From Henriciella sp. (GTDB lineage Bacteria > Pseudomonadota > Alphaproteobacteria > Caulobacterales > Hyphomonadaceae): DNA of 64,000 nucleotides. The number at the start of each line of letters is the position of its first letter. The stretch's first letter is position 1. This document shows positions 6,973 through 15,268 of this stretch, one piece after another. The DNA is taken from contig JABSPZ010000005.1 of assembly GCA_013213785.1 (NCBI GenBank), positions 1 to 64,000 on the forward strand, read 5' to 3'. Both the position numbers and the translations under genes were made by a program. A model generated the notes under the pieces. It was not told the origin of the DNA and searched no databases. It was given only the letters and a program-made list of their open reading frames with translations.

Positions 6973-8880
6973 ATGGCTGGGTTCATGAAGTCTACGCTCA
7001 AACTTGCAGATCGCATCGCGCGGGTTGAAAGCGATGCGACGGCGACGAAGCGATCGCGAATCCGTGCGCTTGTCATCTGGACCTTTTTAGCGGTCCCAAT
7101 CGGCATCACTGTGATCCTGTTTTCGCAAGGTTTTGATTTAACCTCTCCATCGACAATTTTTGTGTCGGTCGGCGGGAGCGGCATGTTCTTCGCCATTCTA
7201 CGTCTTCGTCAAACCCAGAACCTAGAAACTGCGAGTACGATCTTTATTGTTAGCGCGGTGATCGGGCTCGGCGGCAATGCGTGGGTTGATCCTGGCGCCA
7301 GCCTTGTCTCGCTGATCTTCTTGGCTGCAACGCCGGTTTATTTCGGGCTGATCGTTCGTTGGCAAAAGTGCTTGATTTATACATCCAGCCTGTTGGCTTT
7401 CTATCTGCTCTTGGCTTTGTGGGCTTCATTGGGACCGCTTGCTGAGGCTTCCACCGTCTTGAATATTATTGCGTGCGGGTTGGCCGCGCTCGGCGTAGGC
7501 CTGTCGACCACGGCCTACGCAAACACAACTGAACGGGCGGCGCGAAAAGTCCGGCTTCAGGCAGAAGAAATTTCCGCGATTGCCTATAGCGACCCCCTAA
7601 CCGGGATCGCGAACAGACGCGCGTTCAAAGATGCTATTCAACAGGTTGAAGACCTGAGGAAAATATTTGCGCTCGCCGTCATCGACTTAGACGCGTTCAA
7701 GCCGATCAATGATACGTACGGTCACGAAGTTGGCGACGAGGTCCTTTTAGAACTCGCCGCGCGCCTATCCTCCATCGCGCTCAGCCAGTCCAAAGTTTAT
7801 CGTCTTGGCGGGGATGAGTTTGTATTCATTGCGGATGAAGATTTCGAAGATTGTGATGAGTTGGGATCTTCTATCTGCCGAGCCTGCCAGAGCGTTTTCC
7901 AAACGCAGGCGGGCCCGCTATCGGTCGATATCTCTGTTGGTGTTGCCGCGCTTAGTGAAGATAGCCCAAGCCTGATCCAAACATTCCGAGAAGCTGACCT
8001 TGCCCTGTACGAAGCCAAACGCTCAAAGGGGACCGGTTGGACGAATTATTGCCACGGCCTCGGCGCGATCACGGATCGCAATAATAAGCTTACTGAATTG
8101 CTGAAACGCGACCTCGATCAGCATCAATTGGACGTTGATTTCCAGCCACAATACGACATTCACACCAATCAAATCATTGGCTTTGAAGCGCTGGCGCGAT
8201 GGACGGTTGATGAATTTGGTCGCGTGTCACCGGGTGAGTTCGTTCCTTTAGCTGAGCGCGCCAACTTGATCACTCAACTAGATCAATCCGTCTTCAAGAA
8301 AGCGATCTCACTGGCCGAGACCTGGCTGAAACCGTCTCAAAAAATCGCCATCAATGTCTCAGGTCGAACCCTGCTGAGTGAGGGCTTTGTCGCCTTTGTC
8401 GAAAATGCAATCACGGAATCGTCGCTGCAAAGCTGGCAGGTTCAAGTCGAGATTACGGAGACTGAAATTATCGAGGATGAGGAGGTGGCTGTCTCGATTT
8501 GTAGACAGTTGCGGGACCTCGGCTTCTCCATCACGCTCGACGATTTTGGTACCGGGTTCTCGTCGCTGAGTCATCTCTCAATGCTGCCCGTGAATGCGCT
8601 GAAGATCGATCGCTCTTTTGTGCAGCATTGCGACGGCGATTCGAATTTGAAGATCCTTAAGTCAATTATTGGGCTGGCGCGCAGTCTTGGCTTGAATGTC
8701 GTTGTAGAAGGTGTGGAGCAGGAGTCTCAGCTTGACGTGGTGCGCAATCTCGGCTGCCGTCACGTTCAGGGTTTCTACTTTTCTCGTCCCATATCGCCAG
8801 CTGATTGCGCGGCTCTGAATCGTCTCGAAACACCGGCACCCGCAAATGTTCGTCAACTGCGCGGTTCTCGGGCAGGGTAG
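6973..8880 (+). CDS. Membrane GGDEF-EAL cyclic-di-GMP protein
   Basis: 635-residue bifunctional c-di-GMP enzyme. Residues about 35-185 hold six hydrophobic segments with no recognised sensor domain. The GGDEF domain starts near SDPLTGIANRRAF, with the active loop GGDEF at 279-283; no RxxD inhibitory site precedes it. The EAL domain follows (E405-A-L), with the metal and catalytic residues all visible: INVSG, the TETE glutamates, LDDFGTG, LKIDRSF, VVEGVE and the final QGFYFSRP. Both halves look catalytically competent, so net direction cannot be predicted. Such proteins set the motile-sessile switch; no partner is encoded next to it. Confidence 0.93.
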   Translation: MAGFMKSTLKLADRIARVESDATATKRSRIRALVIWTFLAVPIGITVILFSQGFDLTSPSTIFVSVGGSGMFFAILRLRQTQNLETASTIFIVSAVIGLGGNAWVDPGASLVSLIFLAATPVYFGLIVRWQKCLIYTSSLLAFYLLLALWASLGPLAEASTVLNIIACGLAALGVGLSTTAYANTTERAARKVRLQAEEISAIAYSDPLTGIANRRAFKDAIQQVEDLRKIFALAVIDLDAFKPINDTYGHEVGDEVLLELAARLSSIALSQSKVYRLGGDEFVFIADEDFEDCDELGSSICRACQSVFQTQAGPLSVDISVGVAALSEDSPSLIQTFREADLALYEAKRSKGTGWTNYCHGLGAITDRNNKLTELLKRDLDQHQLDVDFQPQYDIHTNQIIGFEALARWTVDEFGRVSPGEFVPLAERANLITQLDQSVFKKAISLAETWLKPSQKIAINVSGRTLLSEGFVAFVENAITESSLQSWQVQVEITETEIIEDEEVAVSICRQLRDLGFSITLDDFGTGFSSLSHLSMLPVNALKIDRSFVQHCDGDSNLKILKSIIGLARSLGLNVVVEGVEQESQLDVVRNLGCRHVQGFYFSRPISPADCAALNRLETPAPANVRQLRGSRAG

Positions 8881-8910
8881 GACTTAACAACTCAATGTGA
8901 ACGCATGCGC

Positions 8911-8939
8911 CTTGATGATGACAAGGTGGCTTCCTAGAT
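8911..8939 (+). promoter_or_regulatory. RpoH-like promoter upstream of DUF1150
   Basis: CTTGAT, 17 bases, then CTAGAT. This resembles the alphaproteobacterial sigma-32 pattern (CTTG near -35 and a CYATAT-like -10). It lies about 100 bases before the DUF1150 gene, a family often found with small heat-shock proteins. Visual match only. Confidence 0.35.
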
Positions 8940-9035
8940 TCAGGCTAACACCGATCCTCTTGTGGCGGGGCTGCCAAGATGGGGCCTTGTGAGTGTCGTG
9001 TGTCCTGGTCCTGTCTGAAACGGAAGGAGTAGACC

Positions 9036-9278
9036 ATGAATGACCTAGAAAAGCCGACCACCGGCGAGAATGACTTCAGCCGGTTTGTCTATTTCCGAAA
9101 CATCAATGAGCGCGAGCTCGCTGAGTTGCCAGCTGATGCCCTAAGCGGCGTCGATGATGTTGATGAACTTGTCGTTGTGACCAATGGCGACGGCCAAAAG
9201 CTGGCCATCATCGAAGGACTCGAAGCTGCAGAGGCGGCTGCAGAAGCCTACAAACTGCATGCGGTCAGCGTGCACTAG
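9036..9278 (+). CDS. DUF1150 family protein
   Basis: 80-residue protein with the DUF1150 organisation: an N-terminal FVYFRNINERELAELP segment, a central turn ending in a beta strand (KLAIIEGLEAAEAAAEAY) and the family C-terminal tag VSVH. DUF1150 is confined largely to alphaproteobacteria and frequently neighbours Hsp20 genes; its function is unknown. Here no hsp20 is adjacent. GGAAGGAG stands seven bases before the ATG, one of the strongest ribosome-binding sites in the window, implying high expression when transcribed. Confidence 0.85.
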   Translation: MNDLEKPTTGENDFSRFVYFRNINERELAELPADALSGVDDVDELVVVTNGDGQKLAIIEGLEAAEAAAEAYKLHAVSVH

Positions 9279-9292
9279 AGCGCCAGACGCTT

Positions 9293-10279
9293 TTACAAAA
9301 TAGCTGGGATAACGCGATCAGGTGGGCGATGCCCATCGGCGAAGGTCTTGATGTTGATGATCACCTTCTCGCCCATCTCATTGCGCCCCTCGACCGTGGC
9401 TGATCCCATATGTGGGAGCAAAATGACATTGGGCAGACCAACTAGGTCTGGGTTCACGGCGGGTTCCCGTTCGAATACGTCGAGCCCAGCTCCGGCGAGT
9501 TTGCCGGTCTTCAACGCTTCTGCGAGCGCAGCTTCGTCAATAACCTCGCCTCGCGCCGTGTTCACGATAAAGGCTTCAGGTTTCATCAGCTCGAGGCGCC
9601 GTGAGTTCAGCAAGTGAAATGTTGCCGGCGTATGTGGGCAATTCACAGACACAATGTCCATCCGCGACAACATTTGATCGAGACTATCCCAATAGGTCGC
9701 GTCCAGCTCTTCTTCGATGAGGTGCGAGACCTTTTTGCGATTATGGTAGTGGATCTGCAGGCCAAACGCCTTCGCGCGCCGAGCCACAGCCTGACCAATC
9801 CTGCCCATGCCGATAATGCCAAGACGTTTGCCTGCGAGTCGGCGTCCCATCATCCAAGTTGGGGCCCAGCCATCAAACTTGCCCGCTTCCATCAATTCGA
9901 TGCCTTCATGCATGCGGCGCGGAACGGCGAGAATGAGCGCCATGGTGACGTCGGCGGTGTCATCCGTCAGAACCCCAGGCGTATTGGTCACGGTAATGCC
10001 GCGCTCATTGGCGGCTTGAACGTCGATATTGTCTACGCCCGCGCCAAACTGGGCGACCATTTTAAATTGCTCGCCTGCTTTGCTAATCACGTGTCCGTTG
10101 ACTTGATCGGTCACCGTAGACACCAAAACATCTGCGCGGCCGACCGCATCGATTAGCTGGTCTTCCGTGAATGCTTCATCGGAGGCATTCAGCTCGGTAT
10201 CAAACAGTTCCTTTAGGCGCAGTTCCACAGCGTCCGGTAGACGGCGGGTAACAATGACCTTCAAGCGCGTATCTGACAT
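9293..10279 (-). CDS. D-2-hydroxyacid dehydrogenase (glyoxylate/hydroxypyruvate reductase type)
   Basis: 328 residues of the NAD(P)-dependent D-isomer 2-hydroxyacid dehydrogenase family. The Rossmann nucleotide motif is GIIGMGRIGQAVARRA; the catalytic Arg lies in NTARGEVID, the Glu in DVFEREP and the His in LPHMGSAT. The NHRK-like stretch after the second strand (HYHNRKK) suggests NADPH preference, as in GyaR/GRHPR enzymes. The substrate is probably glyoxylate or hydroxypyruvate, but related 2-ketoacids cannot be excluded. It is divergent from the SH3 protein gene. Confidence 0.87.
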   Translation of the reverse strand: MSDTRLKVIVTRRLPDAVELRLKELFDTELNASDEAFTEDQLIDAVGRADVLVSTVTDQVNGHVISKAGEQFKMVAQFGAGVDNIDVQAANERGITVTNTPGVLTDDTADVTMALILAVPRRMHEGIELMEAGKFDGWAPTWMMGRRLAGKRLGIIGMGRIGQAVARRAKAFGLQIHYHNRKKVSHLIEEELDATYWDSLDQMLSRMDIVSVNCPHTPATFHLLNSRRLELMKPEAFIVNTARGEVIDEAALAEALKTGKLAGAGLDVFEREPAVNPDLVGLPNVILLPHMGSATVEGRNEMGEKVIINIKTFADGHRPPDRVIPAIL

Positions 10280-10375
10280 TCTTCCTCGCTTTCTGCTCCG
10301 CGCTTAGCAGAGCAAAAGCACATCGCCAATGCGCTGTTTTACGGTCGATTCACCTCAATCGGTAAAAAAGCAGTC

Positions 10376-10897
10376 ATGACAGCGCTGTTTGCACGTTCTT
10401 TGGTTTGCGCCGCCTTCTTTTTTGGAGTGGGCGCGGTGACGGTCGACGCGCGGCAATCGGCAGATACGGTCAAGATCAGCCGGTTCTCCGGCAAGCCTCT
10501 GCCGCGCTTTGAGTCGCTGCGTTACTCAGCGGTGCATGGGCGCCAAGGTCCGAACTTGGATCATCAAATCTTATGGCGTTATGAGCGTGAGGGCCTGCCC
10601 ATGCTCGTCGTTCGCGAAACGCATGGTTGGCGCCGCGTACGCGATCCAGATGGCGACGAAGTTTGGATGCAGGCCCGCATGCTGTCATCCGAACGAACAG
10701 CGCTTGTCACTGCAGAGGTTGAGCTGAAGCGCGGACCCGAAGACGCTGCGCGATCTAAAGCGCGTTTGAAACCTGGCGTGATCGCAGAACTCGTCGCCTG
10801 CGAAGGCGGTTGGTGCGAGGTTAAGATCGCACGTAATTCTGGCTATCTTCCGGAGTCGGTTCTTTGGGGAACCGAGATTGAGACCGGTAAACTGTAA
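10376..10897 (+). CDS. Exported bacterial SH3-domain protein
   Basis: 173 residues. A signal peptide is clear (hydrophobic core [14 protein letters not shown], cleavage near VDA-RQ). The mature part contains two SH3-like modules of the PF06347 kind: [20 protein letters not shown]...LPMLVV...[20 protein letters not shown], then a second with [20 protein letters not shown]. These periplasmic modules are thought to bind peptidoglycan or proteins. It is located just upstream of fabA, with about 100 bases between, and may be transcribed with it. Confidence 0.82.
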   Translation: MTALFARSLVCAAFFFGVGAVTVDARQSADTVKISRFSGKPLPRFESLRYSAVHGRQGPNLDHQILWRYEREGLPMLVVRETHGWRRVRDPDGDEVWMQARMLSSERTALVTAEVELKRGPEDAARSKARLKPGVIAELVACEGGWCEVKIARNSGYLPESVLWGTEIETGKL

Positions 10898-11001
10898 TCC
10901 GCGAAGCCTTGCGGCGCAGGCCCCAACCGTTTAAGGGCCGCACCAACCCTGTCTGCTCGAATCGCAGATGTCATATAATCAAAAAAAGCGAGGCCAGTTC
11001 T

Positions 11002-11541
11002 ATGAAGGGACCGCACGAATTTCATACCCCGCAACCGTCTTACACTAAGGAAGACCTGCTGAAGTCAGGCGCGGGCGAATTGTTCGGTCCTGGCAATGCG
11101 CAGCTGCCAATCCCGCCAATGCTGATGATGGATCGCATCACAGAGATCTCTGAAGATGGCGGCGAGTATGGCAAAGGCCACGTCATAGGTGAGTTTGATA
11201 TTCATCCAGACCTTTGGTTCTTTGAGTGCCACTTCCCGGGTGACCCGGTCATGCCAGGGTGTCTTGGCCTCGACGCGATGTGGCAGGCTGTCGGTTACTG
11301 GCTCGGCTGGTCTGGATCATACGGCAAGGGCCGCGCGCTTGGCGTTGGTGACGTCCGTTTTACGGGCGAGATTACGCCAGACACGAAACTGGTGCGGTAC
11401 GAAATCGACATGAAACGCGTGCGCCGCGGTAAGCTCATTCTCGGCATCGCGGATGGCCGGGTCTATGCGGATGACCAAAAGATCTACACAGCCAATGATA
11501 TGCGCGTTGGCCTAGTCGATAAATTAGGCTTGAAAAGCTAA
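11002..11541 (+). CDS. fabA: 3-hydroxydecanoyl-ACP dehydratase/isomerase
   Basis: Dehydrates 3-hydroxydecanoyl-ACP and isomerises trans-2- to cis-3-decenoyl-ACP, the branch point to unsaturated fatty acids. The hotdog active-site region [20 protein letters not shown] carries the catalytic His and, further on, the Asp of [10 protein letters not shown]. The 179-residue length is normal from the ATG at 11002, which has a GCGAGG site; an upstream frame is non-homologous. In most relatives fabB and fabI follow directly, but here the next plus-strand gene is fabI 1.6 kb away and fabB is absent from the window. Confidence 0.95.
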   Translation: MKGPHEFHTPQPSYTKEDLLKSGAGELFGPGNAQLPIPPMLMMDRITEISEDGGEYGKGHVIGEFDIHPDLWFFECHFPGDPVMPGCLGLDAMWQAVGYWLGWSGSYGKGRALGVGDVRFTGEITPDTKLVRYEIDMKRVRRGKLILGIADGRVYADDQKIYTANDMRVGLVDKLGLKS

Positions 11542-12392
11542 GGCACGTAAACGGTATAGACGACTTCCACTTGGAAATCGAAGGTTCCGAGTGAGAGGTC
11601 GTAGCCTGTCAAATTGGCCGCCGCGATCGAGTATTCAGCATCAAAACGAACGGATTGATCGGCAATTGATCCGGGTTGCGCCGCGGTGCGTTGGTTCCCG
11701 GTGAAAACGTTTCGGGGCGTTCGCAAATCCCACAATCGAAGACTTGGGGCAAAACCGGCATTTGATCCGCCGGTATGGGGCAGCTGTGCACTCGACCCAA
11801 ACGCCAGGCCATCATCCCCTGACTGCGTCATCGAAAGCTGTACGCGGGTAATTTGCAGCAGGATGAACTCAGTAAACGTCGTTGGCGTGAAGGCCTGAGC
11901 ATCAATCGAGAACGGGACATTCGACGCCACGTAAAAACTCGAAGACTGCCGCACGGCATCGACGCGCGCGTCGGAAACATTCTGCAAGCCAAAGGATGTG
12001 AACGCATCATCGCCGCTGACAATACCGTCACCATTCGTGTCCGTGCTGAATGTCCCGCGGGTTGTGTTGGTCAGCAAAAACGGCATCCCGCCCGTTGCGC
12101 TGGCGAGGCCGTCTTGCGTCGCGACCAGAGATCCCGTCACCACGGTATGGACGTCACTGCTAATCAAATCGACATCGCCAGAACTGGCGGCTGTGCTACC
12201 CGTTCCTGAATCGATGACCATGTCAGAGACAACAGGCGCGCCGCTGGCTGAATCTGCCGCCCAGACAATCACCAGGCCGTCTAAACGAAAGTGAGGACGG
12301 TCGATTACATCGCCCATCGCCGATCCTGATAACAGGGTCGTCGCTGCAATCGCACTGATTGCAGGGGAAAGTATGCCTAACATCCGCCTCAA
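11538..12392 (-). CDS. Secreted protein, VDRPHF/VVYTVY family, copy 1
   Basis: 284 residues; family not recognised. A signal peptide ends near SGSAMG-DV. The mature protein starts [20 protein letters not shown], has the repeated landmarks [33 protein letters not shown] and [12 protein letters not shown], and ends EVVYTVYVP. All of these recur in a second gene at about 37.8-38.7 kb, so the two are ancient paralogues. The composition (Thr/Ser/Val-rich, few Cys, no membrane helix) suggests an extracellular beta-sandwich, perhaps a surface or fibre protein. Residues 118-129 ([12 protein letters not shown]) look like a dockerin/EF-hand calcium loop and are not obvious in the other copy. It follows the related 169-aa gene by 51 bases and overlaps the fabA stop by four. 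Confidence 0.72.
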   Translation of the reverse strand: MRRMLGILSPAISAIAATTLLSGSAMGDVIDRPHFRLDGLVIVWAADSASGAPVVSDMVIDSGTGSTAASSGDVDLISSDVHTVVTGSLVATQDGLASATGGMPFLLTNTTRGTFSTDTNGDGIVSGDDAFTSFGLQNVSDARVDAVRQSSSFYVASNVPFSIDAQAFTPTTFTEFILLQITRVQLSMTQSGDDGLAFGSSAQLPHTGGSNAGFAPSLRLWDLRTPRNVFTGNQRTAAQPGSIADQSVRFDAEYSIAAANLTGYDLSLGTFDFQVEVVYTVYVP

Positions 12393-12443
12393 GCCTTCAG
12401 AGTAGCGGCGCGAGCGCTAAGAACTGATTAAGCACATTGAGTT

Positions 12444-12953
12444 TTAGGAGTCGGACGCTGTGATTGTGAGCCCATCAAGGGCGCCGCCTGTTGAGATCAC
12501 TTCTAAAGTCAGCGATTGCGTGATGGGGGCGCCTCGACCACGTGCCGTGCGATCGGTTTGTTCAAATATCCGCCGAGAGCCATCGCCAGGAATACGCGTT
12601 ACGGCTCGCGCATTCTCTCCTTCTGCAAGGATGCGCACCGAAACCTCATCGGCTTTCAGAGCTGTGCCCGTTTCCAGAACAAACCCCGTATTGCTCGCTA
12701 CGCTAAACACGATACGATGAACCCCTTCAGCAGAAGTTGCTCCGATCGGCTCAAGCATACCGTTCCCGAAAATCGGGTCGATGGATGTTTCACTCGCGCC
12801 GAGCGAGACCGCTGCGCCCTGGCCAACCATTACGCCGTCGACCCAGACCAGCACTTTGCCTGTTTGCGCAAATCGGACTTTTTGGACCGTACCTGCGACA
12901 GCAGTCCAACACAGCGACATCAAGATCATCGAGAGCGCAAAGACGCGAAACAA
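12444..12953 (-). CDS. Secreted protein, possible short relative of the VDRPHF family
   Basis: 169 residues with a signal peptide (MFRVFALSMILMSLCWTAVA, cleavage before GTV). The mature part is a predicted beta-rich domain. It shares with the two larger secreted proteins a strand of the form Val-Leu-Val-Trp (KVLVWVDG versus LVIVWAAD) and the motif FSVASNTGFVLE versus [12 protein letters not shown], so it may be a distant single-domain member or a partner subunit. It is the upstream gene of a two-gene minus-strand unit lying between fabA and fabI. No function is known. Confidence 0.65.
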   Translation of the reverse strand: MFRVFALSMILMSLCWTAVAGTVQKVRFAQTGKVLVWVDGVMVGQGAAVSLGASETSIDPIFGNGMLEPIGATSAEGVHRIVFSVASNTGFVLETGTALKADEVSVRILAEGENARAVTRIPGDGSRRIFEQTDRTARGRGAPITQSLTLEVISTGGALDGLTITASDS

Positions 12954-13134
12954 AACCGATTTCCAACCCAGTATGGTTAAGGCGTATTAAGGATATGATT
13001 CGCTGTGCATGATCTATGCCGCTCGAAAAACTTGGCAGAATTGACGCGCGGCCTACAGTCTCATTGCTTGACGGCGCAAGCGTGCCCGAATAGCCCTCGA
13101 ACCATAAGGACAGACAGGCAAGGAGCGCGTGCAC

Positions 13135-13953
13135 ATGGCTGAATATGGAGACATGCCAACCGGAAATCTGATGGCGGGCAAGCGCGGCATCATTATGGGT
13201 GTTGCGAACAAGAATTCGATCGCCTGGGGCATTGCCCAACAACTCGCTGCGCAAGGTGCTGATATCTGCTTCACCTATCAGGGTGAAAGCCTAGAGCGCC
13301 GAGTGCGCCCACTGGTTGAGAGCATCGGCATGGATTTCATGGTGCCCGCAGATGTGACTGATGATGCGAGCATGGATGCCGCCTTTGCCGCCGTGAAAGA
13401 GAAGTGGGGAAAGATCGACTTCCTCGTTCATTCGATCGCGTTTGCGGGCAAGGATGAGCTTATGGGCTCGATGGTCGCCAACACGTCTCGCGAAGGCTTT
13501 CGGCGCGCCATGGATATTTCGGTCTACAGTTTCATAGATGCGTCCCGCAGAGCCTCTGAATTGATGCCAGATGGCGGCGCGATCATTTGCATGACCTATC
13601 TCGGCGCTGAGCGCACGGTCCCAAGCTATAATGTTATGGGCGTCGCAAAAGCGGCGTTGGAAGCCTCAACGCGCTATGCGGCCCGTGATCTTGGAACCCA
13701 AGGCATTCGCGTCAATGCGATCTCTGCGGGTGCAATGCGAACGCTGTCTTTGGCCGGTATCCGGGGCGGGAAATCTTTGATGGGGACCGGTAAGGATTGG
13801 TCTCTGTTGAAAGAAGACACGCGCATGGAAGGCGTCGCAGGATGCGCGCTCTACCTGCTATCCCCGCTCGGATATTCAATTGCTGGGGAAGTCTTGCACG
13901 TCGACGCTGGGTTCCACGCGGTTGGGGTTCCGGAGCTACCTGAAGAGGGTTGA
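13135..13953 (+). CDS. fabI: Enoyl-ACP reductase (NADH), FabI type
   Basis: Final reductase of each fatty-acid elongation cycle. The 272-residue protein has the atypical SDR features of FabI: nucleotide loop GVANKNSIAWGIA, the VHSIAFAG segment, and an active site with Tyr-x6-Tyr-x6-Lys spread over TYLGAERTVPSYNVMGVAKA. AAGGAG lies nine bases before the ATG at 13135; the GTG at 13129 is too close to that site. It is followed one base after its stop by a flavodoxin-fold oxidoreductase, so these form a transcription unit. Confidence 0.95.
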   Translation: MAEYGDMPTGNLMAGKRGIIMGVANKNSIAWGIAQQLAAQGADICFTYQGESLERRVRPLVESIGMDFMVPADVTDDASMDAAFAAVKEKWGKIDFLVHSIAFAGKDELMGSMVANTSREGFRRAMDISVYSFIDASRRASELMPDGGAIICMTYLGAERTVPSYNVMGVAKAALEASTRYAARDLGTQGIRVNAISAGAMRTLSLAGIRGGKSLMGTGKDWSLLKEDTRMEGVAGCALYLLSPLGYSIAGEVLHVDAGFHAVGVPELPEEG

Positions 13954-13954
13954 T

Positions 13955-14542
13955 ATGGCTGCGAAAGTCTTTGTCTGGGTGGGGCACCCCCGGGAAAACT
14001 CACTAAGCCATGGCATGGCGGATGCCTTCATACGCGGCGCTGAGTCGAACGGGGCGGAAGTCCGGCGGATGAATCTGCATGATATGCAGTTCGATCCTGA
14101 TCTGACTTACGGCTACCATTCGCGGAAAGACCTGGAACCGTGTCTGAATGAGTGGCGCGATAACATCACCTGGTGCGATCATACCTGCTGGGCCTACCCG
14201 GTTTGGTGGGGCGGTATGCCTGCCAAGATGAAAGGCGTCATCGACCGGTCTTTCCTGCCTGGTTTCGCGATGGAGTATCACGAGAAAGACCCGTGGTGGG
14301 ATAAGCTCTTAAAGGGGCGTAGCGGCGACGTGCTGCTGACCTCCGATGCGCCGGCCTGGTTCGATCAACTTCTTTACCGTCGGCCGGCTGCGAATGCAGC
14401 AAAGCGGGCGATGATGGAGTTTTCCGGCATCAAGCCTGTTCGGGTCTTACAGGTCGGAACCGTAAAAGACGCCAAAGAGGCCAAGATCAAGACTTGGATC
14501 GATAAGGCGTACCGCTTAGGCGCTGACGCAGGTCGGCGCTAG
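13955..14542 (+). CDS. NAD(P)H-dependent flavodoxin-fold oxidoreductase (KefF/NQO1-like)
   Basis: 195 residues of the flavodoxin_2/NQO1 superfamily. KVFVWVGHPRENSLSHGMADAF is the FMN/FAD-phosphate binding start seen in KefF/YwrO-type quinone reductases, and TCWAYPVWWGGMPAKMKGVID is the conserved flavin isoalloxazine and dimer region. The protein should be a cytosolic two-electron quinone reductase. Its ATG starts one base after the fabI stop, which indicates co-translation. The usual potassium-efflux partner KefB/C is not in the window. Confidence 0.85.
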   Translation: MAAKVFVWVGHPRENSLSHGMADAFIRGAESNGAEVRRMNLHDMQFDPDLTYGYHSRKDLEPCLNEWRDNITWCDHTCWAYPVWWGGMPAKMKGVIDRSFLPGFAMEYHEKDPWWDKLLKGRSGDVLLTSDAPAWFDQLLYRRPAANAAKRAMMEFSGIKPVRVLQVGTVKDAKEAKIKTWIDKAYRLGADAGRR

Positions 14543-14584
14543 TAGATCGCGCGGGTCTATCCTCCGCACAACATTGGAGCGCTT

Positions 14585-15268
14585 ATGAAGACGTCCCCTG
14601 AAACGCATGTCGCTTTGAGCGAAGACTTCCCGCACTATCCAGAAGCTGAGATGCAAGCGCGAGCCACTGAGTTTCATGCTCAGATGCAATCTAGGCGTTC
14701 GATCCGAGCGTTTTCGGACCGTGCGGTTCCCGCGGAGATCATCAAGCAGTGCGTCTTAACAGCAGGCACGGCTCCGAGCGGCGCCAATCACCAACCTTGG
14801 TATTTTGCCTGCGTGGGGTCGCAGGAAAAAAAGGCCGAGATACGCGAAGCCGCAGAGGCCGAAGAGCGGGAGTTTTACTCTGGCCGCGCCGCGCAGGAAT
14901 GGATCGACGCGCTCGCGCCAATCGGCACGGATGCGGACAAGCCCTATATGGAAATTGCCCCTTGGTTGATTTGCATTTTTGCACAGCGCCGGGGCGGCGT
15001 TCGCGACGGGGAAGACAAAAAGAATTACTACATTCATGAGAGTGTAGGCATTGCGACGGGTATGTTGATCACCGCCTGTCACAATGCAGGGCTCGCCACT
15101 CTGGTGCACACACCGAACCCAATGAAGTTCTTGAATGGAATTTGTGGTCGGCCGGAAACCGAAAAACCGTTCCTGATCTTAGTTGCAGGCTATGCCGCAG
15201 ATGATGCGATGGTGCCGAACCATGCACTGATCAAAAAGCCTTTAGACGAGGTTGCTAGCTTCCTGTAG
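14585..15268 (+). CDS. Nitroreductase family protein, iodotyrosine-deiodinase-like
   Basis: 227-residue FMN enzyme. The flavin-phosphate motif SRRSIRAFSDRAVP and the AGTAPSGANHQPWYF stretch are characteristic of the bacterial homologues of iodotyrosine deiodinase, as are the lid helix EREFYSGRAAQEWIDAL and HESVGIATGMLI. Reductive dehalogenation or nitro/quinone reduction is possible; the native substrate in bacteria is unsettled. It continues the fabI unit on the same strand after 42 bases and its end overlaps the convergent CAP-protein gene by 14 bases. Confidence 0.85.
   Translation: MKTSPETHVALSEDFPHYPEAEMQARATEFHAQMQSRRSIRAFSDRAVPAEIIKQCVLTAGTAPSGANHQPWYFACVGSQEKKAEIREAAEAEEREFYSGRAAQEWIDALAPIGTDADKPYMEIAPWLICIFAQRRGGVRDGEDKKNYYIHESVGIATGMLITACHNAGLATLVHTPNPMKFLNGICGRPETEKPFLILVAGYAADDAMVPNHALIKKPLDEVASFL

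Noticed and set aside
10950-11000. tRNA-like fragment near TCGAATCGCA
   Set aside because: No acceptor stem, anticodon arm or consensus T-loop could be assembled; no tRNA is supported anywhere in the window.
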